Source: Williamsia sp. (lineage in GTDB: Bacteria > Bacteroidota > Bacteroidia > Chitinophagales > Chitinophagaceae). From it: 64,000 nt of DNA. Where the stretch lies: the NCBI GenBank assembly GCA_015069695.1, contig JADCRZ010000007.1, positions 62,001 to 126,000 on the forward strand. Reading direction: 5' to 3'. Position numbers and translations under genes: made by a program. Below are positions 1-8,443 of the stretch, piece by piece (the stretch's first letter is position 1; each line of letters begins with the position of its first letter). The notes beneath the pieces are model-generated. The model had not been told where the DNA came from. It saw nothing but the letters and a program-made list of their open reading frames with translations, and did no database searches.

Positions 1-258
1 GGAATTTCAGGCTACCTCAATCACCACCTCGGACCTGAATTAAAGGCTTTCAAGTCCTTTACGTTCTCCGATTACAAAGTGGATGTAACGCTGAACGGTG
101 ATTATGCATACTCCGAAGAAACTTATGGCTACACCATTGTGCTGGCGAAGGATGACAGCCAAATCAAGAGCAAAGGCGTGTCAACATCTGTTTTGCGCCG
201 AACCAAAGACGGATGGAAGATCGAAATGACACATACTTCGTTCCGCCGGGTCAAATAA
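1..258 (+). CDS. SnoaL-like / NTF2-fold protein, C-terminal part
   Basis: The open frame enters from the left edge and stops at TAA 256-258, giving 85 residues. The pattern of alternating strands ending in 'GWKIEMTHTSFR' is that of SnoaL/DUF4440-like NTF2-fold domains, whose last strand usually reads W+I.H.H.S. Such small alpha+beta proteins bind or turn over small ligands, but no catalytic function can be assigned here. It lies 24 bp upstream of the metal island's first gene, so it could be co-transcribed or simply be its left neighbour. The family call rests on the last strand pattern only. Confidence 0.6.
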   Translation, partial: GISGYLNHHLGPELKAFKSFTFSDYKVDVTLNGDYAYSEETYGYTIVLAKDDSQIKSKGVSTSVLRRTKDGWKIEMTHTSFRRVK

Positions 259-282
259 TTTTTAAAACCAAATCAATACAAA

Positions 283-675
283 ATGAAACAAGTCAAACTT
301 TTCCTGCTGGCTGCTTTTTCACTTCTCTCGGTGTCGGTTTTTGCTCACGACCGAACCGACAGCATAAAAGTGTACGGCGAATGCGGCATGTGCAAAAAGC
401 GAATTGAAAAAGCCGCCGCCATAGACGGCGTAAAAAAAGTGGACTGGAATGTGGATACCAAAATGCTGGTTGTTACCTACAATTCGGAAAAAACAACACT
501 GGATGCCATTCAGCAAAAGATTACTGCCGTAGGGCACGACACCGAAAAGTACACAGCAAATGATAATGTGTACAACAAGCTTCCGGGCTGTTGCCATTAT
601 GATCGCAAGCCGGCGGCTGATGGTCAAAAAAAATCTGATGCAGGAAGTAAAGAAGCGGCACACAATCACAACTAA
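283..675 (+). CDS. Secreted heavy-metal-associated (HMA) domain protein
   Basis: A 130-residue protein with an N-terminal signal peptide ending near 'VFAHD' (about residue 22), so periplasmic. Residues ~26-90 form an HMA ferredoxin-like domain with the metal-binding loop GECGMCKKRIEKA (CxxC); the spacing to 'DGVKKVDWN' and 'GHDTEKY' is typical of copper chaperone domains. A tail with GCCHYDRK and a final HNHN adds possible ligands. It opens the Cus-like operon, 53 bp before the RND gene, and probably carries Cu(I) or a similar thiophilic ion to the pump. Cytosolic HMA chaperones lack a signal peptide, so this is the exported variant common in Bacteroidota. Metal identity is inferred. Confidence 0.85.
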   Translation: MKQVKLFLLAAFSLLSVSVFAHDRTDSIKVYGECGMCKKRIEKAAAIDGVKKVDWNVDTKMLVVTYNSEKTTLDAIQQKITAVGHDTEKYTANDNVYNKLPGCCHYDRKPAADGQKKSDAGSKEAAHNHN

Positions 676-681
676 CCTGAT

Positions 682-710
682 GCGGCGAGAGCAGAGGTGT
701 TCTCTCCGCT
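682..710 (+). terminator. Candidate hairpin between the HMA gene and the RND gene
   Basis: Arms 682-693 and 699-710 pair over 12 positions with two mismatches around a 5-nt loop and are followed by the T-rich stretch TTTAATGTTTTTG. It could be a partial terminator that lowers pump expression relative to the chaperone, or an mRNA-processing stem. No experimental sign is visible in sequence alone. Confidence 0.35.
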
Positions 711-728
711 TTAATGTTTTTGAAATAA

Positions 729-2024
729 ATGGTACATCGAATTATTGAATGGTCATTGCGAAACCGGTTTATTGTGCTGGCGCTGGCGGCCGGGCTTTTT
801 GTATGGGGCCTGATTAGCGTGAAAAAAAATCCCATTGACGCAATTCCCGACTTGTCGGAAAATCAAGTGATTGTTTTTACAGAGTGGATGGGTCGTGCCC
901 CGCAGTTGATTGAGGACCAAATTACCTATCCGTTGGTAACAAACCTGCAGGGACTGCCTCGCATCAAATACGTGAGGGGAACGTCCATGTTCGGCATGAG
1001 CTTTATCTACATCATTTTTGAAGACGACGTAGATATCTATTGGGCCCGCTCCCGGGTGCTGGAGCGATTGAGCACTCTTGCGCAAACCTTGCCGCAAGGC
1101 ATTTCTCCCAGGTTAGGTCCCGATGGTACAGGCGTAGGCCACATACTTTGGTACACGCTTGATGCACCCAATCTTGATTTGGGTGAACAACGGGCCATTC
1201 AGGACTGGTACGTAAAGTTTGCTCTGCAAAATGTACCCGGCGTTAGTGAAATCGCTTCGTTCGGTGGTTTTCAAAAACAATATTCTATTACCCTTGACCC
1301 GAACAAACTTCTGTATTACAAACTGTCAGTACCCAATGTGATTGCGGCGGTGCGAAGCAACAACAACGAGGCAGGCGGACGAAAATTTGAGATGAGCGAC
1401 ATTGGTTACATCATCAAAACCACAGGCTACTTGCAATCCATTGATCAGATCCAAAACATTCCTGTAAAGAACGAAGGCGGTGTGCCGGTGCGGGTGGCTG
1501 ATCTTGGTACGGTGCAAATGACTGGCGAAACAAGATTGGGCATATTTGATCAAAATGGCGAAGGCGAAAGAGTGGGCGGCATTGTGGTGATGCGCTACGG
1601 GCAGAATGCCGATGCCGTCATAAATGGAATTAAGGCAAAAATGTTGGAAGTCGCTAAAGGGCTGCCCGAAGGCGTAAAGTTTGACATTGTTTATGACAGG
1701 GGAAAATTAATTGAACAGTCGGTAGCGTCCATCAAGCATACATTGATCGAAGAAATGATAACCGTTTCCATCATCGTTATCATTTTTCTTTTCAATTGGC
1801 GCAGTGCAGTAAGCATTGTCATTCAAATTCCCATTACGTTGGCTATTTCCTTTATCCTGCTCAACGCATTTGGCATTTCATCAAACATCATGTCGCTGAC
1901 AGGCATAGCGCTGGCCATTGGGGTGATTGTGGACAATGGCATCATCATGAGCGAGAATGCCTATAAGAACCTGGCGGAACGATATGCCGTTTGGCAAAAG
2001 ACACAAAAGAATAAAACGATTTGA
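729..2024 (+). CDS. cusA: Cus-like heavy-metal RND pump, N-terminal half (split gene)
   Basis: 431 residues matching the first ~430 of CusA/CzcA-family inner-membrane RND pumps (intact family about 1040): TM1 near residues 10-28, the porter domain PN, then TM2-TM4. The TM4 segment 'GIALAIGVIVDNGIIMSENA' is of the Cu/Ag (HME-4-like) kind rather than the DFG..VDGA..E kind of Zn/Co pumps. The frame stops at TGA 2022-2024 in the cytoplasmic loop after TM4, and the rest of the pump continues at once in the -1 frame. Tripartite partners (TolC, two adaptors) follow. The break is either a real two-polypeptide arrangement or a frameshift. Confidence 0.85.
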   Translation: MVHRIIEWSLRNRFIVLALAAGLFVWGLISVKKNPIDAIPDLSENQVIVFTEWMGRAPQLIEDQITYPLVTNLQGLPRIKYVRGTSMFGMSFIYIIFEDDVDIYWARSRVLERLSTLAQTLPQGISPRLGPDGTGVGHILWYTLDAPNLDLGEQRAIQDWYVKFALQNVPGVSEIASFGGFQKQYSITLDPNKLLYYKLSVPNVIAAVRSNNNEAGGRKFEMSDIGYIIKTTGYLQSIDQIQNIPVKNEGGVPVRVADLGTVQMTGETRLGIFDQNGEGERVGGIVVMRYGQNADAVINGIKAKMLEVAKGLPEGVKFDIVYDRGKLIEQSVASIKHTLIEEMITVSIIVIIFLFNWRSAVSIVIQIPITLAISFILLNAFGISSNIMSLTGIALAIGVIVDNGIIMSENAYKNLAERYAVWQKTQKNKTI

Positions 2025-2029
2025 GACCT

Positions 2030-3964
2030 ATGAAGTTTTTGAAAAAATTTTTTCGAAGGCCTGAAAAATGGATTTCCGAAGAAGAAAGAATTCACATAAT
2101 TGAGCAATCTAGCAAACAAGTTTCCCGGGGTGTGTTCTTTGCCACGGTCATCATCATTACATCCTTTCTGCCCGTTTTTATGCTAACTGGCCAGGAAGGC
2201 AAACTGTTTCATCCCCTCGCATTTACCAAAACGTTCATCATGATTGTGGACGCTTTTTTGGTAATTACGTTGGCGCCGGTGCTCATTTCTTTTTTCATGA
2301 AAGGAAGATTTCTACCCGATACGGCCAACCCGGTTAACCGCATTTTGGAACGGATTTATACACCCGTAATCAAGGGCGTTTTGAAGTGGCGCAAAACAAC
2401 ACTGGCCATCAACATCATTGCTTTGTTAATCAGCATTCCGTTGGTACGCAGTTTAGGTACAGAGTTTATGCCGCCGTTGGATGAGCAAAGCATCCTGTTT
2501 ATGCCGGTAACGCTGCCGGACATTTCCAATGCGGAAGCGAAACGGATTTTGCAGGTGCAGGACAAAATCATCAAGTCGGTACCGGAAGTGGAAAAGGTAT
2601 TAGGTAAAGCCGGCCGGGCCAGTACCGCCACCGATAATTCGCCCATCAGCATGATTGAGACTATCATCATGCTGAAACCCCATTCCGAATGGAGAGACGG
2701 CATTACAAAAAGCGACATCATTAAGGAACTGGACACCAAGTTGCAGATACCCGGCGTAGTGAATGGGTGGACGCAACCCATTATCAACCGCATCAACATG
2801 CTTTCCACCGGCATTCGCACCGACGTAGGTGTAAAAGTTTATGGCCAAAACCTGGATACGCTGGCTGCTGTCTCGGAACGGGTGAAGCGAGCGTTGGAAG
2901 GCACGACAGGCATATCGGATTTGTATGTGGAACCCATTACTGGCGGCAAGTACCTGAACATTGATGTGCGCAGAGCGGATTTAAGCCGCTATGGTTTGAA
3001 TGTGGACGACGTGAACCAAACGGTGGAAACAGCGCTTGGCGGTTCGCCCATCGGAACCACTATTGAGAAGCGGCAACGTTTCTCTATTAATGTGCGGTTG
3101 GCACAGGAGTTCCGCAACAGCGTGGAGCAAATTAAGCGCATCCCATTGCAGTCACCAACATTTGGCGAAGTGCCGCTTTCGGCTGTGGCCGATGTGGCTT
3201 TTCAAGACGGTCCACCCATGATACAATCCGAAAATGCGTTGCTGCGCGGTGCGGTGTTGTTCAATGTTCGCGACAGGGATTTGGGCAGTACGGTTCAAGA
3301 GGCTATTCGGAAAATCAACAGCCAGAACGGCATCTTGCCCGAAGGGTATTTTGTAGAGTGGAGCGGGCAATACGAGAACCTAATCAGAGGCCAAAAAACA
3401 CTCTTGATTATAGCACCCATTGTAATTGTGATTATTTTCTTTTCGCTCTACTTTGCCTTTCATTCGATACGGGAAGCGTTTCTAAGTCTCATCACCGTTC
3501 CCTTTGCGCTCATTGGAGGAGCCTATATCATTTACTTCTACGGGGTACATCTTTCGGTTGCGGTGGCCGTTGGTTTCATTGCTCTTTTCGGCATTGCGGT
3601 AGAAACGGGTATCGTGATGGTCATTTATCTCAATGATGCTATGCAGCAATTAATTAAGCTGAAAGGAAACTCAAGCGCCACCATCACCCGGCAAGACTTG
3701 AAAGAATATGTCATTGCCGGTGCCGCCAAGCGCCTTCGCCCCAAACTTATGACGGTCTCGGTTTCGCTATTTGGCCTGGTACCTGTCCTTTGGGCAAGTG
3801 GTGTGGGTACAGACGTAATGAAGCCAATTGTACTGCCTATGATTGGTGGAGTGCTGACGTCATCCACCCACATTTTGCTGGTAACACCGCTAATTTTTTT
3901 GATGACCAAAGAATACGAATTACGTAAACACGGAAAACTGGAGGTGTACGATGTTAAGCATTAA
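2030..3964 (+). CDS. cusA: Cus-like heavy-metal RND pump, C-terminal half (split gene)
   Basis: About 644 residues covering the rest of a CusA-type pump: TM5-TM6, TM7, porter domain PC, then TM8-TM12. 'FLPVFMLTGQEGKLFHPLAFTKT' (shown here only as a motif of the loop after TM5) and 'INMLSTGI' are strongly Cus-like. ATG 2030 follows a possible TTG at 2021 that overlaps the previous stop as TTGA. Upstream in this frame a TAA at 2012-2014 limits any frameshift to 2015-2021. The start region is a basic linker (KFLKKFFRRPEKW) extra to E. coli CusA, which would suit two chains meeting in the cytoplasm. Translational coupling would give equal amounts of both halves. Confidence 0.85.
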   Translation: MKFLKKFFRRPEKWISEEERIHIIEQSSKQVSRGVFFATVIIITSFLPVFMLTGQEGKLFHPLAFTKTFIMIVDAFLVITLAPVLISFFMKGRFLPDTANPVNRILERIYTPVIKGVLKWRKTTLAINIIALLISIPLVRSLGTEFMPPLDEQSILFMPVTLPDISNAEAKRILQVQDKIIKSVPEVEKVLGKAGRASTATDNSPISMIETIIMLKPHSEWRDGITKSDIIKELDTKLQIPGVVNGWTQPIINRINMLSTGIRTDVGVKVYGQNLDTLAAVSERVKRALEGTTGISDLYVEPITGGKYLNIDVRRADLSRYGLNVDDVNQTVETALGGSPIGTTIEKRQRFSINVRLAQEFRNSVEQIKRIPLQSPTFGEVPLSAVADVAFQDGPPMIQSENALLRGAVLFNVRDRDLGSTVQEAIRKINSQNGILPEGYFVEWSGQYENLIRGQKTLLIIAPIVIVIIFFSLYFAFHSIREAFLSLITVPFALIGGAYIIYFYGVHLSVAVAVGFIALFGIAVETGIVMVIYLNDAMQQLIKLKGNSSATITRQDLKEYVIAGAAKRLRPKLMTVSVSLFGLVPVLWASGVGTDVMKPIVLPMIGGVLTSSTHILLVTPLIFLMTKEYELRKHGKLEVYDVKH

Positions 3965-5198
3965 GATGCGATGGTTGATTTTCTGTGTTCTGCCTTTGCA
4001 GGTGTTTAGTCAGCAAACACCGGTACTCCCGCTTGATACCATTCTTAACCGGATTGACAGGAATAATAACCTGCTTCAAACCTACGACATCAGGGCCCGT
4101 AGTTATCAATACAGTGCAGATGCTGCCACGGCTTTGATGCCGCCGATGGTGGGTGCGGGTACGTTCATGACGCCGTATCCCGGCCAAATGAAGATGCAAC
4201 CAAGCGATGCCGGGCAGCTAATGTTGCGTTTTGAGCAGGAGATTACCAACCCTTCAAAGCTTAGAGCCAAGAGCCAATACATAGCATCGCAGGCCAATGT
4301 GGAGAAGGCAACCCGCACCGTCACCCTCAATGATTTGAAAGCGCAGGCCCGGAGTAATTACTATGCGTGGCTGGTGGCACAACAGCGCATCAAGGTTCTT
4401 CAGCAGAATGAACGGATTATGACAACAATGAAAAAGATTGAAGAAGTGCGCTATCCCTACAACCAATCACTATTAGGCGGTGTGTATAAAATTGATGCGA
4501 GGGTTGAAGAAAACCGAAACATGATCCGGATGCAGGAAGGGGACATTGCCCGTGCCCGTGCTTACCTCAACGCCCTGATGAATGAGCCGGGGAACGCATT
4601 GTTTGAGGTGGACACAAATTATGTAATCACATTCCGCCCTGCCTTTATTGACACAGGTTCGTTAGCCGGTGTGCGGGGCGATGTAGTTCGCATGAACGAA
4701 AGCATTCGCTCCATGCGGCTCAATATAGACGCCATGAGCAAACAGCGCCGTCCCGATTTCCGCATACAATACGACCACATGTACCCTCTGGATGCCATGA
4801 TGCCCAACCAGTACAGCGTAATGGGTATGATTACTATTCCCATTGCACCATGGGCGTCAAAAATGTACAAGTCCGACATCAAAGCAATGGAATTAAACAT
4901 ACAAGCGATGCAAAAGGAACGCTCGGCCATGTTGTTGGAAACCCAAGGTATGTTGTACGGAATGCAGGCGGAAATTCAAACCATGCAGAAACGCATTCAG
5001 GCGATGGAAACACGGATTATACCATCCATGCAAAAATCACTGGACGCTTATTTTATCAGTTATCAGGAAAACAAAGCACAGTTGCCTGTGGTGATTGATG
5101 CTTGGGAAACGCTGAACATGCAGCAAATGGTTTTGCTGGATGAAAAATTACGATTGTATCAAATGATTGTGGATTATGAAAGACAGCTTTATCGTTAA
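3951..5198 (+). CDS. TolC-family outer-membrane efflux protein (CusC-like)
   Basis: 415 residues with a signal peptide ending near 'VFSQQ' and the two-repeat helical layout of outer-membrane efflux factors: long amphipathic coiled-coil stretches (~110-200 and ~300-410) separated by shorter strand segments. It would form the trimeric channel receiving metal from the RND pump. ATG 3951 is preceded by GGAGG, a good Shine-Dalgarno for this phylum, and overlaps the pump gene by 14 bp. The mature part is Met-rich (for example MPNQYSVMGM and frequent QxM spacing), which fits Cu/Ag handling but may also reflect helix composition. Specific subtype is inferred from the operon. Confidence 0.85.
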   Translation: MLSIKMRWLIFCVLPLQVFSQQTPVLPLDTILNRIDRNNNLLQTYDIRARSYQYSADAATALMPPMVGAGTFMTPYPGQMKMQPSDAGQLMLRFEQEITNPSKLRAKSQYIASQANVEKATRTVTLNDLKAQARSNYYAWLVAQQRIKVLQQNERIMTTMKKIEEVRYPYNQSLLGGVYKIDARVEENRNMIRMQEGDIARARAYLNALMNEPGNALFEVDTNYVITFRPAFIDTGSLAGVRGDVVRMNESIRSMRLNIDAMSKQRRPDFRIQYDHMYPLDAMMPNQYSVMGMITIPIAPWASKMYKSDIKAMELNIQAMQKERSAMLLETQGMLYGMQAEIQTMQKRIQAMETRIIPSMQKSLDAYFISYQENKAQLPVVIDAWETLNMQQMVLLDEKLRLYQMIVDYERQLYR

Positions 5199-6540
5199 GG
5201 GTGTTATGGCTTTGCTCTTGCTGTCGGCAGTAGTATTAGCCGGCTGTTCGGCCAGTTCCGAGAAAAGGACGGCACATGAGCATACGGCAAAGCAGGAATA
5301 CACCTGTCCCATGCATCCGCAAATCGTTCGGGAAAACCCCGGCAAATGCCCTATTTGCGGGATGGACTTGGTGCTTAAACAAACAACCGGTGAGCAAACG
5401 GGTATTGACAGCACCATTGCGCATCTGGCAAAACCAGTCAATGAGCAGGTGGTGGCCACTACGGCCACCATTCAGCCAGAAAGTAGCATGCGCATCCTGT
5501 CCGTTCCGGTGCAGGGCAGCATTACCTACGACACCCGTAATCAAACTACCATCTCTAGCCGGGTAAGCGGACGCATTGAACGGTTGCTGGTAAAATACAA
5601 TTACCAGCCTGTAAAAAAAGGGCAACTAATCATGGAGATTTATTCGCCTGATTTGGCGGCTGCGCAGCGTGAATTGCTATTCATTTACCAACAGGACCGT
5701 AACAACAGCTTGTTGCAAAAAGCCAAGCTGCGGTTGTCGCTGTTGGGCATGCAAGAGGGGCAAATCAATCAGGTGCTGCGTACCGGTAAAGTTTTATACC
5801 GTGTACCTGTTTACAGCAATGCCAGCGGTTATATTTTGGAGCAGCCTGCATTGGTTAGCAGTTCCACATCCGGAGTTGTTACTACTCCAACAGCATCCAA
5901 CGGCGGCAGTGATATGAACAGCATGAGCGGTGGCGGAAGCAGCGGCAATGCAATGAACAATCCTTCAGGCACAGGAACCGAAATGGCTTCAACCACTTCA
6001 CCTGTCCTTATTCGGGAAGGGCAATACGTAGGTGCCGGGCAAACCATTTTTACCATCTATGGGAACACAAGTTTGGTGGCCGAGTTCTCTTTTGATCCCA
6101 AAATGTCTTCCCTTATCAAACGGGGGCAGCGGCTAGTGTTCTACAAGACATCCGATCCGGAAACGGTTCATACGGGAACCATCGGCCTGATACAACCCAC
6201 CTTCAAAGCAGGCAGCCGGTTTACCGTCGCCCGTGTTTATTTAAACGACACCCGTTTTCAGGTTGGGCAACTGGTTACAGCCAATGTGCCGATTACCAAC
6301 AAAGGCTGGTGGGTGCCGCAAAGTGCCGTGCTTTTTCTCGGCAACCAATCGGTCGTGTTTAAAAAAGAAGGAGCTGTGTTTGTGCCCAAGCCGGTACAAA
6401 CAAGAGTTACGGCAGAAAGCATGGTCTTGATAGAAAGCGGCCTTTCCGGTAATTGGGAGATTGCCAAGAACGCAGCCTATATGGTGGACAGCGAAAGCTT
6501 CATCAAACTTAAATCAGACACACAAAAACAATCGCAATGA
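5176..6540 (+). CDS. cusB: Lipoprotein RND periplasmic adaptor with HMBD (CusB-like)
   Basis: 454 residues. ATG 5176 was preferred over an in-frame TTG at 5167 because it gives a standard lipoprotein signal with lipobox LAGC. Residues ~38-65 form a heavy-metal-binding domain, YTCPMHPQIV...GKCPICGMDLV, with two Cys-x-x-Cys-like ligand sets. Then come barrel-sandwich, hairpin and beta-barrel parts of a CusB-type membrane-fusion protein. A Gly/Ser/Met-rich insert (about residues 235-275, e.g. MNSMSGGGSSG) interrupts the lipoyl region and may bind metal. It overlaps the TolC gene by 23 bp and the next adaptor by 4 bp (ATGA), so the genes are tightly coupled. Confidence 0.88.
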   Translation: MKDSFIVKGVMALLLLSAVVLAGCSASSEKRTAHEHTAKQEYTCPMHPQIVRENPGKCPICGMDLVLKQTTGEQTGIDSTIAHLAKPVNEQVVATTATIQPESSMRILSVPVQGSITYDTRNQTTISSRVSGRIERLLVKYNYQPVKKGQLIMEIYSPDLAAAQRELLFIYQQDRNNSLLQKAKLRLSLLGMQEGQINQVLRTGKVLYRVPVYSNASGYILEQPALVSSSTSGVVTTPTASNGGSDMNSMSGGGSSGNAMNNPSGTGTEMASTTSPVLIREGQYVGAGQTIFTIYGNTSLVAEFSFDPKMSSLIKRGQRLVFYKTSDPETVHTGTIGLIQPTFKAGSRFTVARVYLNDTRFQVGQLVTANVPITNKGWWVPQSAVLFLGNQSVVFKKEGAVFVPKPVQTRVTAESMVLIESGLSGNWEIAKNAAYMVDSESFIKLKSDTQKQSQ

Positions 6541-7751
6541 TAAGACGCAATGAGTTTTTGAAAAAGATGGCGATTGTCGCCTTGGCCCCTTCTCTCTTGT
6601 GGGCTTGCAAAGACAACACGAAAACGGCTGTGAAGGGCGCCAAAGAGCAAACCTATACCTGCCCCATGCATCCGCAGATTGTACGTAACCAGCCGGGCAC
6701 TTGCCCCATTTGCGGCATGGATCTGGTGCCGTTTGACAAAAACAATGTAGAAACATCGCTGACCCTCGGACCCAGCCAACAGATGTTGGCCAACATCACT
6801 ACCATAACGATTGGTGCTGGCGCCATCTCTAATTTTATTCGCCTGAATGCTCGCTTAGTAACCGATCCAGAGGCAACAACTTATATCTCCAGCAGAGTTC
6901 CCGGCCGGGTGGAAACCTTATACGTGAAGCAAACCGGTGTGCCCGTGCAGAAAGGGCAGCCGTTGTATAAAATCTATTCCGAACAACTGTCCACTCTGCA
7001 GCAAGAGTATTTGCTAATGGCTGCGCAGGCGGCCAGCTTTCCCGACGACCAGCGTTTCCAGCAAATGGAAAAAGCTGCCCGCCAAAAATTGCTTCTTTAT
7101 GGGCAAACGGAAGGGCAATTAAACGAACTGGTACAAAGCAAAAAAACAAATCCCTACGTCACCTATCTGGCGCCGGCGTCTGGCATTGTTGCGGAGCTTT
7201 CCATAACCGAAGGGCAATATGTGGCCGAAGGCGGCAACATCATGCGGCTGGAAGCCTACAACAGCATTTGGGTAGAAGCCGATGTATATCCTGCCGAAGC
7301 ATCTAAAGTCCGGCAGGGGCAACAAGTGAAAGTAACCGTTGCCGGCTACGAAGACCAGCCGCAAGCCATGACCATCAGCTTTATTACACCGGCTTTACAA
7401 GCAGGCAGTCAAGTGATGCAGGTACGTGGCAGCATCTCTAATCCCAACCATCAATGGCAACCCGGTATGCAGGCAGTGGTACTGTTGCCCGGCGCGGTAA
7501 AAAGCAACGCTTTGACGTTGCCAGTTGATGCCGTGATCAGGGAGGCAAAAGGAACGCATGTATGGATTGAAAAAGAAAGTGGGAAGTACGAGCCGCGAAT
7601 GGTAAAAACCGGTACCGAAACCTTCGACCAAGTAGAAATCACCGCCGGACTTCAAAGCGGCGATAAAGTGGTTGTTACGGGCGCCTATCTGCTGTACAGC
7701 GAATTTGTATTGAAGAAAGGAAAGAACCCGATGGACGGCATGAATATGTAA
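6537..7751 (+). CDS. cusB: Second lipoprotein RND periplasmic adaptor with HMBD
   Basis: 404 residues, start ATG overlapping the previous stop as ATGA. The N-terminus is a lipoprotein signal with LLWAC as likely lipobox. HMBD at ~37-63 (YTCPMHPQIV..PICGMDLVPF), then a lipoyl half, an alpha-hairpin rich in Gln and Lys (~150-205), second lipoyl half ('VTYLAPASGIVAELS'), and beta-barrel. RND pumps such as CusBA use six adaptor protomers per trimer; two different adaptors in one operon imply a mixed hexamer or alternative assemblies. Compared with the first adaptor it lacks the Gly/Ser/Met insert. Confidence 0.87.
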   Translation: MIRRNEFLKKMAIVALAPSLLWACKDNTKTAVKGAKEQTYTCPMHPQIVRNQPGTCPICGMDLVPFDKNNVETSLTLGPSQQMLANITTITIGAGAISNFIRLNARLVTDPEATTYISSRVPGRVETLYVKQTGVPVQKGQPLYKIYSEQLSTLQQEYLLMAAQAASFPDDQRFQQMEKAARQKLLLYGQTEGQLNELVQSKKTNPYVTYLAPASGIVAELSITEGQYVAEGGNIMRLEAYNSIWVEADVYPAEASKVRQGQQVKVTVAGYEDQPQAMTISFITPALQAGSQVMQVRGSISNPNHQWQPGMQAVVLLPGAVKSNALTLPVDAVIREAKGTHVWIEKESGKYEPRMVKTGTETFDQVEITAGLQSGDKVVVTGAYLLYSEFVLKKGKNPMDGMNM

Positions 7752-7765
7752 ATCGCCACAGAAAA

Positions 7766-8347
7766 ATGAAGAAGAAAACGAAGAACATGAAAACGATAGT
7801 AAAAGTGTCGCTTGCCTTCGCAGGGATGTTTATTTTTTCTTGTAAAAACGAAAATGAAACATCGGCAGAGACAACCGTGACACAGAAAACAGCTACTGCA
7901 AAGCGGACAACGAAACCATTGACTATACAAGATGAAACGGTCAATGCCATATACCCTCACTACCTGGCATTGACAACCGCCTTAACGGAAGAAAAAGTAG
8001 CCGAGGCCAAAATTGTCAGCAGCAACATTGAGGCAGGCGCAGCCGAGCTAAAATCCAACCAAACCCTGAAGAAATACGCGACACAAATCATTGCAGCCGA
8101 CGACATTGGACAGCAACGGTCAGCATATGCCAAGTTGAGCGATGAATTTATAGCGCTTGTCAAAAAAGCCGGCGTGAAAAATGGACAATTGTACAGGAAC
8201 CATTGTCCAATGGCATTTGATGGCAAAGGCGCTTCCTGGCTAAGTCCAAGCAAAGAAATCCGCAATCCTTACTATGGAGAAGAAATGTTGACTTGCGGTA
8301 GCGTAGAAGACACGATAAAGGGTACAAACCAGCGAAACAGTTTTTAA
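7766..8347 (+). CDS. DUF3347 domain lipoprotein
   Basis: 193 residues, or 186 if the second ATG at 7787 is used; both give a lipoprotein signal with FIFSC. Residues ~58-185 match the DUF3347 layout: a helical domain ending in the signature 'YRNHCPMAFDGKGASWLS', then 'IRNPYYGEEMLTCG'. The conserved His, Cys and Met in these two signatures look like a surface metal site. DUF3347 is often fused to or next to CusB-type adaptors in Bacteroidota, and here it follows two of them. A periplasmic metal-donor role for the pump is a reasonable inference, not shown. Confidence 0.8.
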   Translation: MKKKTKNMKTIVKVSLAFAGMFIFSCKNENETSAETTVTQKTATAKRTTKPLTIQDETVNAIYPHYLALTTALTEEKVAEAKIVSSNIEAGAAELKSNQTLKKYATQIIAADDIGQQRSAYAKLSDEFIALVKKAGVKNGQLYRNHCPMAFDGKGASWLSPSKEIRNPYYGEEMLTCGSVEDTIKGTNQRNSF

Positions 8348-8443
8348 GGTGAGAAAGCACAGCGGCGCTGAAAGCATAAATCATGAACCCTGCAATGAAA
8401 CCTATGTCACGTACAAGATTGAGCACCTTTTCAAATAGCGTTT

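Noticed and set aside
2041-2055. Run of A then T (AAAAAATTTTTTT) as a programmed-frameshift site for the split pump
   Set aside because: It lies after the stop of the first frame (2022-2024), so slipping here cannot join the two halves. Any shift must happen in 2015-2021.
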